Below are positions 1 to 8,459 of a DNA stretch of 64,000 nucleotides, piece after piece. The notes under the pieces were generated by a model that searched no databases, had not been told where the DNA came from, and saw only the letters and a list, made by a program, of their open reading frames with translations. This DNA comes from JAZDCJ01 sp036311985 (lineage in GTDB: Bacteria > Actinomycetota > Actinomycetes > Actinomycetales > Micrococcaceae): assembly GCF_036311985.1 (NCBI RefSeq), contig NZ_JAZDCJ010000016.1, one strand, 5' to 3'. The position numbers and the translations under genes were made by a program. How positions within the stretch are numbered: position 1 is the stretch's first letter; the number at the start of each line of letters is the position of its first letter.

Positions 1-2
1 GA

Positions 3-69
3 CCCCCCCCCCCCCCAACCCACACGGGGTCGTTCGGAGACCGCGACAGCGACCGCGACCGCGACAGCG
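3..69. repeat. Poly-C tract and CGACCG-type tandem repeat
   Basis: A run of 14 C residues (3-16) is followed at about 42-69 by imperfect hexamer repeats of the GCGACC/GCGACA kind, just upstream of the MarR gene. No function can be assigned. The homopolymer could be an assembly-sensitive site, because it sits at the window edge. Confidence 0.6.
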
Positions 70-91
70 CCCACGGGACGGGCGGGCTGAC

Positions 92-562
92 ATGGCGCAG
101 GATGATCCGGCACGCGACGATGCCGGGGTCCGGCTGTCCGCGGAGGCCTGGGAATCGCTCTTCCGGGCGCAAGTGGCCGTCATGCGCCGGCTCCAGCAGC
201 TCGAGGAGTTCAAGGAGCTCTCGATGCGCGAGTACGACGTGCTCTTCAATCTGGCCCGCTGCCCCGAGGGCGGCCTGCGCCAAGGCGACCTGACACCGTT
301 GCTGCTCATGAGCCAGCCGAGCCTGAGCCGCATGATCGACCGCCTCGAGACCCGCGGCTTCCTGCGGCGGGCGCCCGATCCCGCGGACCAGCGGGCCGTC
401 CGCCTCACGCTCACCGAGGAGGGGGCCGCGGTGCAGCGCCGGATCGGGCGGGCGCACGTGCGCCACATCCGCGACCTCGTCTCCCCGGCGCTGGAACCCG
501 CGGAGCTGCGCGAACTGGAACGGCTCACCGCCAAGCTGCGCGGAGCGGTCGAGGGCGGCTGA
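92..562 (+). CDS. MarR-family transcriptional regulator
   Basis: This 156-residue protein is the usual MarR length. A central winged helix-turn-helix runs from about residue 45 to 115: a recognition helix region around LMSQPSLSRMIDRLE is followed by a wing ending in DPADQRAVRLTLTEEG, the typical MarR DxRxxxxxLT signature. Flanking helices would form the dimer interface. MarR proteins usually repress neighbouring genes in response to phenolic or other small ligands. No partner gene lies close on the same strand, and the next gene is convergent, so the target is unknown. The start is the ATG at 92; the ribosome-binding site is weak. Confidence 0.85.
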   Translation: MAQDDPARDDAGVRLSAEAWESLFRAQVAVMRRLQQLEEFKELSMREYDVLFNLARCPEGGLRQGDLTPLLLMSQPSLSRMIDRLETRGFLRRAPDPADQRAVRLTLTEEGAAVQRRIGRAHVRHIRDLVSPALEPAELRELERLTAKLRGAVEGG

Positions 563-677
563 CGCCGCTGCCAGGCGCGGTCGCCCGCGACCGGCGCGTT
601 TCGTGTGCAGCTCCTGCGCGAATCCGGCCTCGGAAGCCGCAGGATCTGCAGGGCAAACCGGCGGGACCGCCCGCGGC

Positions 678-1484
678 TCAGCGGAGCTGGACGAGAGCCC
701 GCGCGCCGGGGTCCTCGAGGGTCTCGTCCGAGCCGGCGTCGACCTTCATCGAGCGCAGCTGCAGCGAGCCGCCGACCGTCGAGAGGAAGGCGGTGTCCGA
801 GGAGTCGGCGCCGGTCGAGATCCGCACGAGGCCCTGCCGCGGCGCGAGGCCGGTCGCGTCGACGACGTACCAGGCGCCGTCGACGTAGGCCTCGGCGACG
901 GCGTGGAAGTCCATGGGCCGCAGCTGCGGGGCGTACGCCGCGGCCAGGCGGGCCGGCACGTCCTTGGCCCGCAGCAGGGAGACCACGAGGTGGGCGAAGT
1001 CCCGGCAGACACCGCGCCGGGCGAGCAGCGTGTCCACGGAGCCGTCGCTGCCGCGCGAGGAGCCGGAGACGTAGCCGAGCTGCTCGGTGACCCACGCCGA
1101 GACCTCCTGGACGAGCTCCACGCCGCGCAGGGTCCCGAACTGGGCGTAGGCCGTGGGAAGGAGCTTGTCCGATTCGCAATACCGGGACGGCCGGACGTAG
1201 CGGATCAGGTCGGCGGCGTCGATGGGTGCCGGGTCGGCCCGGCCCTCGACCCTCAGGGAATAGTCCAGGACGACCTCGGCGGCGTCGTCGGTCTCGACGA
1301 CGTGCAGGCGGCCGCCGTGGTGGTCCGGGACCTCCTCGGGCTCGACCTCGCGGCCGTCGATCGTGACGACGAGGCGCTCCTCGAACGCGTCGTAGCCCGG
1401 GTCCCTGACGGCCGCGACGGCATAGACGAGGCGGGTACCGGGGGCTGCCTGGGAAACGATCCGGGCGGAAGCGGTGCGCGACAT
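678..1484 (-). CDS. Transglutaminase-like domain protein (cytoplasmic, SCP1.201-type)
   Basis: 268 residues with an N-terminal beta-rich domain (about 1-100) and a transglutaminase-like papain-fold core. The catalytic triad is readable: Cys160 in RRGVCRDFAH, His194 in DFHAVAEAY and Asp209 in YVVDATG. This arrangement is common in bacterial transglutaminase-superfamily proteins thought to be proteases or amidases. There is no signal peptide or membrane segment, so it is predicted to be cytoplasmic. It is a single gene, convergent with the MarR gene and not coupled to the NAD operon downstream. The substrate is unknown. Confidence 0.8.
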   Translation of the reverse strand: MSRTASARIVSQAAPGTRLVYAVAAVRDPGYDAFEERLVVTIDGREVEPEEVPDHHGGRLHVVETDDAAEVVLDYSLRVEGRADPAPIDAADLIRYVRPSRYCESDKLLPTAYAQFGTLRGVELVQEVSAWVTEQLGYVSGSSRGSDGSVDTLLARRGVCRDFAHLVVSLLRAKDVPARLAAAYAPQLRPMDFHAVAEAYVDGAWYVVDATGLAPRQGLVRISTGADSSDTAFLSTVGGSLQLRSMKVDAGSDETLEDPGARALVQLR

Positions 1485-1571
1485 GGCGTGGGTGGTTCCT
1501 CTGCGGTGGTACCGGACGGGGGCGACGCGTCCCAGCGTAGCCGCTCCGGCCCCCGGGCGCAGACCGTCCGG

Positions 1572-2729
1572 CTACCCTCCCGCGACGGCGCGGACGGAGG
1601 CCACGGTCGCCCGCGCCGCCGTCGTCATCTCCGCCTCCTTGACCTGCCGCGTGAAGCTGAACCGGACGGCCGTGAGCGCCGTGTCGGCGTCGAAGCCCAT
1701 GGCCAGCAGGACGGGCGAGGGCTCGTCGGAGCCGGCGTGGCACGCGGAGCCCGAGGAGCACTGCACGCCGCGGCGCTCGAGCTCCAGGAGCACGGCCTCC
1801 CCCGCCGTTCCGGGGAAGCAGAAGGAGACGATCCCGGGCACGCGGTCCACGGGATCGCCCGTCGCCACGGCGCGCACGGTGCCCGCGGACGCCCCGGACC
1901 CGAGCCCGTCGAGCACGGCGCGGCGCAGGTAGTCCCCATAGCCGTCCTCCGGCCCGCCGGACGCGGTCGCCTCCGCGGCGAGGCGCAGCGCCGTCGCCGT
2001 CGCAACGGCCCCCGCGACGTTCTCGGTGCCGCTGCGCCGCCCGCGCTCCTGCCCGCCGCCGTGCAGGATCGGCTCGGCGCCCAGACGGCCGCGCAGCATG
2101 AGCAGCCCCGCCCCCTTCATCCCCCCGGCCTTGTGCCCGGACAGGCTCAGGGCGTCGGCGACGGCGGCCAGCGGCGCGAGATCGAGCCACCCGGCGGCCT
2201 GGACGGCGTCCGTATGGAAGCGCGCCCCCGCGGAACGCGCCACGGCCGCGGCGGCCTGCACCGGCTGGACGGTGCCGACCTCGTTGTTGACGGCCATGAC
2301 GGACACGAGCGTGGTGTCCGGGCGCACGGCCGCGGCCAGGGCCTGTTCGTCAACCCGTCCGAGACCGTCCACGGACACGACGTCCAGGGTGAAGCCGTGG
2401 TGCCGGACCAGGTAGTCCAGCGCGCCGCGCACGGAGGAGTGCTCGACCGCCGTGCTGACGAGGTGCCGGCCCCTGGGCTCGGCGAGGGCCAGGCCCTTGA
2501 GGGCGAGGTTGTTGGACTCGGTCCCGCCGGAGGTGAAGACGATGTCCCCGTCCCGCACGCCGAGCACCTCGGCCGCGGTCCGCCGCGCGTAGGCCAGCGC
2601 GCGCGCGGCCGACTCCCCCGCGCCGTGTCGGCTCGAGGGGTTGCCGAAGTCCGTCGTGAGCAGCGGCCAGACGGTCTCGAGGACCTCGGGCCGCACGGGC
2701 GTCGTCGCCGCCGCGTCGAGGTAGATCAC
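1572..2729 (-). CDS. Cysteine desulfurase (NifS/IscS family)
   Basis: 385 residues. This PLP enzyme converts cysteine to alanine and an enzyme-bound persulfide. Visible are the N-terminal YLDAAATTP motif, the PLP-binding lysine K200 in LSGHKAGG and the mobile-loop cysteine C330 in CSSGSACHAG. The GTG start at 2729 overlaps the TGA of nadC by four bases (GTGA), so translation is coupled. It is the last gene of the nrtR-nadA-nadB-nadC operon. NadA carries an oxygen-sensitive [4Fe-4S] cluster, so a dedicated sulfur donor for that cluster is the natural reading, as in other bacteria where a NifS-like gene sits with nad genes. That role is inferred from context. Confidence 0.93.
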   Translation of the reverse strand: MIYLDAAATTPVRPEVLETVWPLLTTDFGNPSSRHGAGESAARALAYARRTAAEVLGVRDGDIVFTSGGTESNNLALKGLALAEPRGRHLVSTAVEHSSVRGALDYLVRHHGFTLDVVSVDGLGRVDEQALAAAVRPDTTLVSVMAVNNEVGTVQPVQAAAAVARSAGARFHTDAVQAAGWLDLAPLAAVADALSLSGHKAGGMKGAGLLMLRGRLGAEPILHGGGQERGRRSGTENVAGAVATATALRLAAEATASGGPEDGYGDYLRRAVLDGLGSGASAGTVRAVATGDPVDRVPGIVSFCFPGTAGEAVLLELERRGVQCSSGSACHAGSDEPSPVLLAMGFDADTALTAVRFSFTRQVKEAEMTTAARATVASVRAVAGG

Positions 2730-3667
2730 GCCCCGCCCACCCAGTCCAGGCCGAGGTCCAGGGAGCGGACGCTGTGCGTGATGGATCCGGCCGAGATCAC
2801 GTCGACCCCCGTCGCCGCGATGGCCGCGACCGTCTCGACGGAGACGTTCCCGGAGGCCTCGACGAGGCAGCGCCCGGCGACCCGGCGCACCCCCTCGGCG
2901 AGGTCCTCGAGGCCGAAGTTGTCGAGCATGACGGTGTCCACGCCGGCGGAGACGACCGGCTCGAGCTGCTCGAGGGAGTCGATCTCCACCTCGAGGTGCA
3001 CCGTGTGCCCGAGCCGTGCGCGCGCCGCGCGCAGGGCCGCGGTGAGCTCCGCGCCCGTGCCGAGCAGGGCGAGGTGGTTGTCCTTGGCCATCACGGCCGA
3101 GGAGAGGTTGTCGCGGTGGTTGTGCCCGCCACCGCAGCGCACGGCATAGCGCTCGAGCACCCGCAGGCCCGGCGTGGTCTTGCGCGTGTCGGCGATCCGC
3201 ACGTCGTCGCGGCCGGCGGCGTCGACGAGGGCCCGCGTCTGGGTCGCGACGCCGCACAGGCGCTGCAGGAGGTTCAGCCCGACGCGCTCGGCGGCGAGGA
3301 CGGCGCGAGCCGGGCCGCTCGCCGTGGCGAGCACGTCGCCGGCGGCGAAGCGGGCCCCGTCGCGCATGGCCGGCCGGACAACCACGCCCGCCCCGCCCTG
3401 GCGCATGGCCTCCCGGAAGACCTCGATCCCCGCGCAGACCCCGGGCTCGCGGGCGATCACCGCGACGTGGGCCACGGCCGCGGCGGGCACGAGCACCTGG
3501 GCGGTGAGGTCGCCCTGGGGCAGGTCCTCGGCGAGGGCGTCGGCGACGATCCGGGTCACGGCCGCCGCGGGAACGGGCCACGTCACGCCGTCGTCGTGCG
3601 CGGCGGTGGACGGCACGGTGGCGTCCCCTGCGGTGCCGGGGATCCCGGTGGTGCTCTGCTCAGTCAT
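2726..3667 (-). CDS. nadC: Nicotinate-nucleotide pyrophosphorylase (quinolinate phosphoribosyltransferase)
   Basis: 313 residues. It catalyses quinolinate + PRPP to nicotinate mononucleotide + CO2 + PPi, the third step of de novo NAD synthesis. Family hallmarks are the N-terminal ALAEDLPQGDLT segment, the ADTRKTTPGLR substrate-binding motif, CGGGHNHRDNLS and the C-terminal DTVMLDNF and VEASGNV stretches. The ATG at 3667 is preferred over an upstream ATG at 3733. It sits right at the end of nadB, with an 8-base overlap, and leaves a short 45-residue leader before the conserved part. It overlaps the cysteine desulfurase start by 4 bp. Confidence 0.96.
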   Translation of the reverse strand: MTEQSTTGIPGTAGDATVPSTAAHDDGVTWPVPAAAVTRIVADALAEDLPQGDLTAQVLVPAAAVAHVAVIAREPGVCAGIEVFREAMRQGGAGVVVRPAMRDGARFAAGDVLATASGPARAVLAAERVGLNLLQRLCGVATQTRALVDAAGRDDVRIADTRKTTPGLRVLERYAVRCGGGHNHRDNLSSAVMAKDNHLALLGTGAELTAALRAARARLGHTVHLEVEIDSLEQLEPVVSAGVDTVMLDNFGLEDLAEGVRRVAGRCLVEASGNVSVETVAAIAATGVDVISAGSITHSVRSLDLGLDWVGGA

Positions 3668-5585
3668 GACGGGCCGTTCTGCCGGTGGCGGCGGGGATCG
3701 GGGACGGGGATGCGGCGCCGCGGACGTAGGCACGTCGCGGAGCGGGGACGACGCCGGACGCGCGCCCGGGTGCCGGGGCGTCGGTCCGGTGATGGGCGCC
3801 GAGGGACGCGGGCCGCTCGAGGGCGGCGCGGGCGATGACGCCGGCGAGCGCGATCAGGTGGGCCGCCTCGGTGCGGGCGCGGGACCCGCCGGTCTCCGGC
3901 GGCCCACCGGGGGTGCCGGCCGGGGTGGACGGCGTGGCGTTCGCCGAAGATCCCGCCACGGCCCCTGCCGCGCGCGCCGCGGAGAACGCTGCGGAGGAGG
4001 CCGCCTCCGACTGGAGTGCGTCGAGGCGCCCGATGGCGCGCGCCAGCCCGTCGGCGTCGCGTTCGACGCCGAGCCACGGGCCCGTCACGGCGTGCAGCGC
4101 GGCGAAGGGCTCCGCCGCGCCGTCGTGGACGGCGGGCGGCCGGACACCGGAGCCGACGTGTGCTCCGCCGACGTCCGCGCCGCCGATCTCCGCGCCGCCG
4201 GCCCGGCGCGCGCTCCCGGGCCCGGGAACTGCGGGCGCGGCGGGCCCGGGGAGCGGCGTCGCCTCGGCGAAGCCGGCGTCCGCGAGGACGCGCTCCGGAG
4301 TCCACCCGGCGTCGTCGAACGCGGCGCCGTCGAGCGCGGCGGCCGCGTTCCACGCGAAGACCATGGCCTCGAGGAGCGAGTTCGAGGCGAGCCGATTGGC
4401 GCCGTGCACGCCCGTGCAGGCGGTCTCCCCCGCGGCGAAGAGCCCCGGGAGGGTACTGCGGCCCTGGGCGTCGGTGAGGATCCCGCCCATCCAGTAGTGC
4501 TGGGCCTCGGACACCGGGACGGGCGCGGCGGCGAGGTCGTGGCCGAGCTCGGCCAGCCGGGCCGTGATGCCCGGGAAGCGGCGGGCCAGGAAGCCGCGGC
4601 CGCGGGTGCGCTCGACGCCGCTCGCGTCGAGGTGCACGGAGCCGGTCTCGCGGCGCGCGCGGTGGATGGCGCGGGCGACGACGTCGCGGGGGGCGAGCTC
4701 GGCGTCCGGGTGGACGGCGCCCATAAAGCGCCTCCCGGTTCCGTCGAGCAGGACGGCCCCCTCTCCGCGCACGGCCTCGGAGACCATAAACGGCCCGTCC
4801 GGGACGAGCGTCGGGTGGAACTGCACGAACTCGGCGTCGGCGAGCGCCGCGCCCGCGGCCCAGGCCATCGCCGCCCCGTCGCCCGTCGCGCCGGCCGGGT
4901 TGGTCGTCAGGGGGTAGAGGCGTCCGATCCCGCCCGTGGCCAGCAGCACGGCGTCTCCGCGTTCCACGGTCCCGTCGGCGAGGCGCACCCCGTCGACGGC
5001 TCCTTCGGCCACCTGCAGGCCCGCGGCGAGGGTGTGCTCGCGCAGCTCGATCCGTCCCTCGGCGGCGAGCCGGCGGACGACGCCGATGAGCGCCGCAGCC
5101 ACGACGCGCCCGGTCGAGTCCCCTCCCGCGTGGAGGATGCGCGGGGCGCAGTGGGCCGCCTCGAGGCCCAGGGCCCACGCCCCGGTACCGTCCGCGCCCG
5201 GGCGTGGCCCCGGCGTCGTCCCCGAGGCCCGGCCGGACGGCACGGCGGGATCGAAGGCCGTTCCGTGGGCGGCGAGCGCCTCGATGTGTCCCCACGCGCT
5301 CGTGCACATCATCCGCACGGCGCGCGCGTCGCCCAGCCGTGCGCCGGCGCGGAGGGTGTCCTCGACGTGGGCAGCGGCGCTGTCCCCGGACGCCACGCCG
5401 GCGGGTCCCACGGCCGAGATCCCGCCCTGGGCGTACCACGTGTTGGAGTCCTGGAGGCGGTCCTTGGTCAGCAGGAGGGCCGTGTGGCCGCGCTCCGCGG
5501 CGGCGATGGCGCCGTAGAGGCCGGCGATGCCGGAACCGACGACGACGAGCCGGCGGCTCCGGCGCGCCCCCGGGCCCGTGCTCAC
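3660..5585 (-). CDS. nadB: L-aspartate oxidase
   Basis: 641 residues, longer than the usual ~540. This FAD enzyme oxidises L-aspartate to iminoaspartate for NadA. It shows the FAD-binding GSGIAGLYGAI motif near the N terminus, NTWYAQGGIS, QFHPT, the ARDVVARAI-type segment with an active-site arginine, and HGANRLASNSLLE. The GTG start at 5585 overlaps nadA by 4 bp (GTGA). The extra length lies mainly in the C-terminal third: an Ala/Gly/Pro-rich stretch with repeated GGA(E/D)(I/V)-type units (about 4140-4240) and other low-complexity spacers. The catalytic domain looks intact. Confidence 0.95.
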   Translation of the reverse strand: MSTGPGARRSRRLVVVGSGIAGLYGAIAAAERGHTALLLTKDRLQDSNTWYAQGGISAVGPAGVASGDSAAAHVEDTLRAGARLGDARAVRMMCTSAWGHIEALAAHGTAFDPAVPSGRASGTTPGPRPGADGTGAWALGLEAAHCAPRILHAGGDSTGRVVAAALIGVVRRLAAEGRIELREHTLAAGLQVAEGAVDGVRLADGTVERGDAVLLATGGIGRLYPLTTNPAGATGDGAAMAWAAGAALADAEFVQFHPTLVPDGPFMVSEAVRGEGAVLLDGTGRRFMGAVHPDAELAPRDVVARAIHRARRETGSVHLDASGVERTRGRGFLARRFPGITARLAELGHDLAAAPVPVSEAQHYWMGGILTDAQGRSTLPGLFAAGETACTGVHGANRLASNSLLEAMVFAWNAAAALDGAAFDDAGWTPERVLADAGFAEATPLPGPAAPAVPGPGSARRAGGAEIGGADVGGAHVGSGVRPPAVHDGAAEPFAALHAVTGPWLGVERDADGLARAIGRLDALQSEAASSAAFSAARAAGAVAGSSANATPSTPAGTPGGPPETGGSRARTEAAHLIALAGVIARAALERPASLGAHHRTDAPAPGRASGVVPAPRRAYVRGAASPSPIPAATGRTARHD

Positions 5586-6871
5586 GGCCGGGCCGCCAGC
5601 ATCCGCTCGAGCGCGGTCTTCGCCTCGGCGGCCGTCTCCTCGCCGACCGAGATCCGGTTCACGACGCGCCCGGCCACGAGTTCCTCGAGGACCCACGCGA
5701 GGTAGCCCGGGTGGATCCGGTACATCGTCGAGCAGGGGCAGATCACGGGGTCCAGGCAGAAGATCGTGTGCTGCGGGTACTGGGCGGCCAGGCGGTTGAC
5801 CATGTTGACCTCGGTGCCGATCGCGAACGTCGTGGGCTCCGTGGCGGCGGCGACGGCCTTCTGGATGAAGTCGGTCGAGCCGGCGGAGTCCGCGGCGTCG
5901 ACGACCTCCATGGGGCACTCGGGGTGGACGATGACCTTGACGCCGGGATGCTCGGCGCGGGCCTTGTCGATCTGGGCGGTCGTGAACCGCTTGTGCACCG
6001 AGCAGAAGCCGTGCCAGAGCAGCACCCTGGCATCCTCGAGCGCGGCGGGGGTGTTGCCGCCGAGGGGCTTGCGCGGGTTCCACATCGGCATCCGCTCCAG
6101 GGGGACGCCCATCGCCTTGGCGGTGTTGCGGCCCAGGTGCTGGTCCGGGAAGAACAGCACGCGCTGGCCGCGCTCGAACGCCCACTCGAGCACCGTGGCC
6201 GCGTTGGAGGAGGTGCAGACGATCCCGCCGTGGCGGCCGACGAACGCCTTGAGCGCGGCGGAGCAGTTCATGTACGTGACCGGGATGACCGGGACCCGGC
6301 CCTCGGCGTCCGGCTCGGTGCCGTAGAGCTCGGTGAGCTGTTCCCAGCACTCCTCGACCGAGGACTCGTCGGCCATGTCGGCCATGGAGCACCCGGCGGC
6401 CAGGTTGGGCAGGATCACGGATTGCCGTTCCGTGGACAGGATGTCCGCCGTCTCGGCCATGAAGTGGACGCCGCAGAAGACGATGTATTCGGCGGTGTCC
6501 CGGGTCAGCGCCGCGTTGGCGAGCTGGAAGGAGTCGCCGATGAAGTCCGCGTACTGGACGATCTCGTCCCGCTGGTAGAAGTGCCCGAGGATCACGAGGC
6601 GTTCGCCGAGGGCGTCCTTCGCGGCGCGGATGCGCGCGTCGAGCTCCTCGTCGGTGGCCTCGCGGTAGGCGGACGGAATGCCGCCCTGGCGGGGGGTGTC
6701 CGCCGGCGCGGCGTCGCCCATCGAGGCGCCAGGCCCGTAGCCGGGCGACGCGTCGAAGTCCCACGGCGGGCTCGCGAGCGTGGTGGTGCAGGTACCCAAG
6801 GGGCGCGTCAACAGGGCCCCCTCGGCGGGGCGGCCGCTCAGGGCCTGGATCGTGACGTTGACACTGGTCAT
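5582..6871 (-). CDS. nadA: Quinolinate synthase A
   Basis: 429 residues, the long form typical of actinobacteria. It condenses iminoaspartate with dihydroxyacetone phosphate to quinolinate using a [4Fe-4S] cluster. Conserved features are ILGHFYQRDEIVQYAD, the cysteines in FCGVHFMAE, NCSAAL and DPVICPCSTMYR, HPECP and the EVNMVNRLA segment. The ATG at 6871 (MTSVNVTIQAL) gives a ~95-residue N-terminal extension before the catalytic core. Longer frames upstream would run into the preceding gene. It is the second gene of the nrtR-nadABC operon, 65 bp after nrtR. Confidence 0.96.
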   Translation of the reverse strand: MTSVNVTIQALSGRPAEGALLTRPLGTCTTTLASPPWDFDASPGYGPGASMGDAAPADTPRQGGIPSAYREATDEELDARIRAAKDALGERLVILGHFYQRDEIVQYADFIGDSFQLANAALTRDTAEYIVFCGVHFMAETADILSTERQSVILPNLAAGCSMADMADESSVEECWEQLTELYGTEPDAEGRVPVIPVTYMNCSAALKAFVGRHGGIVCTSSNAATVLEWAFERGQRVLFFPDQHLGRNTAKAMGVPLERMPMWNPRKPLGGNTPAALEDARVLLWHGFCSVHKRFTTAQIDKARAEHPGVKVIVHPECPMEVVDAADSAGSTDFIQKAVAAATEPTTFAIGTEVNMVNRLAAQYPQHTIFCLDPVICPCSTMYRIHPGYLAWVLEELVAGRVVNRISVGEETAAEAKTALERMLAARP

Positions 6872-6936
6872 GGCGTGGTCCGTTTTCTTCGAGGGTGAGG
6901 GAGGGGAGGATGTGGCCGGTGGCGGTGCGGCCGGCG

Positions 6937-7722
6937 TCAGCCGGGGTCCGGGATGCCGGCCGGCTCCGGCTCGACGTAGCGGTAGAGGCGGGGCGGGCGG
7001 TGCTTGCCGCCCTGCAGGAACTCGCCGGTCTCGACGATCCCCGGCGAGGCGAGCAGCTGCCGACGGAAATTGGCGGGGTCGAGGCTGCGGCCCAGCACGG
7101 CCTCGTAGACCTCCCGGACCTGCGCGAGCGTAAAGCGCTCCCCGAGGAGGCGGTGGGCGATCGAGCCGTAGGCCACCTTGTTGCGCAGCCGCCACAAGGC
7201 GTAGCGGACGATGTCCGCGTGGTCGAAGGCGAGCCCGTCCAGGACGGCCTCGTCCCCCGCGGCGAACCAGGCGACGTTGGGGTCCTCGCGCAGCACCGAC
7301 GTCGGCCCCGGTTCCCCGTCCGCTCCCGTCACCGGCCGGGTTCCGGCCTCCGGGCGCGCGGGGTGCGCACCGGCGTCGGACTCCCGGACGAGCGCCCAGT
7401 AGACGATCGAGACGACGCGGCGCGACGGGGAGCGGTCGAGGCCGCCGAACGCGTACAGCTGCTCGAGGTAGCGCGGCACGAGCCCCGTCGTCGAGCGCAG
7501 GTTGGCCGCCGCGGCGTCCTGGAGCGCCTGCGTGCCTCCGAGCGGGCCGCCCGGCAGGGCCCAGCGGCCCTTGAACGGCTCGCGCGTGCGGCGCACGAGC
7601 GGCAGCCAGAGTTCCTTGCGGCCCGCGTCGGAGACGTCCGCGTCGCGCAGCGCGAAGATCACGGTCGAGACCGCGAGCTCGGGGCTCAGGGCCATGCGCT
7701 CGGAGACGTTCGCGAACTCCAT
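6937..7722 (-). CDS. nrtR: NrtR-type Nudix-related transcriptional regulator of NAD metabolism
   Basis: 261 residues. The N-terminal half is a Nudix fold (WLPLVRRTREPFKGRWALPGG) in which the catalytic Nudix box is degenerate: after GGPLGG the expected Glu and REx2EExG residues are replaced (...NLRSTTGL). Hydrolysis is therefore unlikely. The C-terminal ~90 residues form the NrtR winged helix (FTLAQVREVYEAVLGR ... NFRRQLLASPGIVETGE ... RPPRLYRY). NrtR proteins bind ADP-ribose or related NAD metabolites and repress nad genes. It heads the nadABC operon and has a perfect palindrome 28 bp before its ATG, so autoregulation is expected. The ATG at 7722 has a GGGAGGGAG ribosome-binding site. Confidence 0.88.
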   Translation of the reverse strand: MEFANVSERMALSPELAVSTVIFALRDADVSDAGRKELWLPLVRRTREPFKGRWALPGGPLGGTQALQDAAAANLRSTTGLVPRYLEQLYAFGGLDRSPSRRVVSIVYWALVRESDAGAHPARPEAGTRPVTGADGEPGPTSVLREDPNVAWFAAGDEAVLDGLAFDHADIVRYALWRLRNKVAYGSIAHRLLGERFTLAQVREVYEAVLGRSLDPANFRRQLLASPGIVETGEFLQGGKHRPPRLYRYVEPEPAGIPDPG

Positions 7723-7749
7723 GGCGGCTCCCTCCCGGCGGACGAACAA

Positions 7750-7772
7750 GTTATTGTCACGACGACAATAAC
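7750..7772. promoter_or_regulatory. Perfect palindrome, probable NrtR operator
   Basis: GTTATTGTC, spacer ACGAC, then GACAATAAC: two 9-base arms that are exact reverse complements. It lies 28 bp upstream of the nrtR start, in an otherwise GC-rich gap between nrtR and the Lrp-type gene. The position, AT-rich arms and GTC/GAC core fit known NrtR sites (approximate GTCA-N-TGAC cores). The assignment is inferred from position and symmetry. Confidence 0.7.
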
Positions 7773-7826
7773 TCAGGATACCCCTCCGGGACTGGTCCTT
7801 CCAAGCATGTGTCGCCCGAAGCGGAC

Positions 7827-8300
7827 TCAGTCGCGGCGGGCGGCCGCGCGGGCGAGCGGCAGGGTGCGCAGCGGCAGCGGGGTGTTCAGGACCACGAGCG
7901 AGGAGGAGCGCACGACGGTTCCCGTGGAGATGACGGCGTCCAGCACGCGCTGCAGGTCCGCGTTCGAGCGGGCGACGACGCAGGCCAGCAGGTCGCTCTC
8001 GCCCGAGACGGTGTGCAGCTCGAGCACCTCGGGAATGGCGGCGAGGGCCGCGGCGACGGCATCGTGGCCCGCGTCCTGGTGGATGGCCAGGGAGCAGTAC
8101 GCCCGCACCGGGAAGCCGAGGCCCTCGGCCGAGATGCGGGGACCCCACCCCGTCACGACGCCGTCGCGCTGCATCTTGTCCAGGCGCGCCTGCACCGTCG
8201 CCCGGGCCACGCCCAGCACGCGCGAGGCCTCCAGTACCGACATCCGCGGATCGTCCGAGAACAGCTCCAGCACGCGCGCATCCAGTCCGTCGACCGCCAT
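7827..8300 (-). CDS. Lrp/AsnC-family transcriptional regulator
   Basis: 157 residues, the standard Lrp/AsnC size. An N-terminal helix-turn-helix (MSVLEASRVLGVARATVQARLDKMQ region, about residues 19-45) is followed by a C-terminal RAM-type ligand domain (HTVSGESDLLACVVARS). It is divergent from the dehydrogenase operon starting at 8460, with about 160 bp between starts. That is the same layout as BkdR-type regulators next to branched-chain 2-oxoacid dehydrogenase genes. Control of that operon is a positional inference. Confidence 0.9.
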   Translation of the reverse strand: MAVDGLDARVLELFSDDPRMSVLEASRVLGVARATVQARLDKMQRDGVVTGWGPRISAEGLGFPVRAYCSLAIHQDAGHDAVAAALAAIPEVLELHTVSGESDLLACVVARSNADLQRVLDAVISTGTVVRSSSLVVLNTPLPLRTLPLARAAARRD

Positions 8301-8459
8301 GGCCGCACACCCCCTCGTTCAAGATGACAATTTGTCTAGCCATCATGGCAGATCGCCGCACACTTCTGACAGTTTGCGCGGTCGTTTGCTGGCAGATTGC
8401 GCCACCGTCGGCGTGTGAGTACGGTCACCGTAGGCCTTCACACGCGGAGAGGATCCATC

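Noticed and set aside
603..3149. An 848-codon open frame on the plus strand
   Set aside because: It lies opposite the transglutaminase, cysteine desulfurase and nadC genes, is Arg/Gly/Ala-rich without domains, and reflects the scarcity of stop codons in very GC-rich antisense frames.
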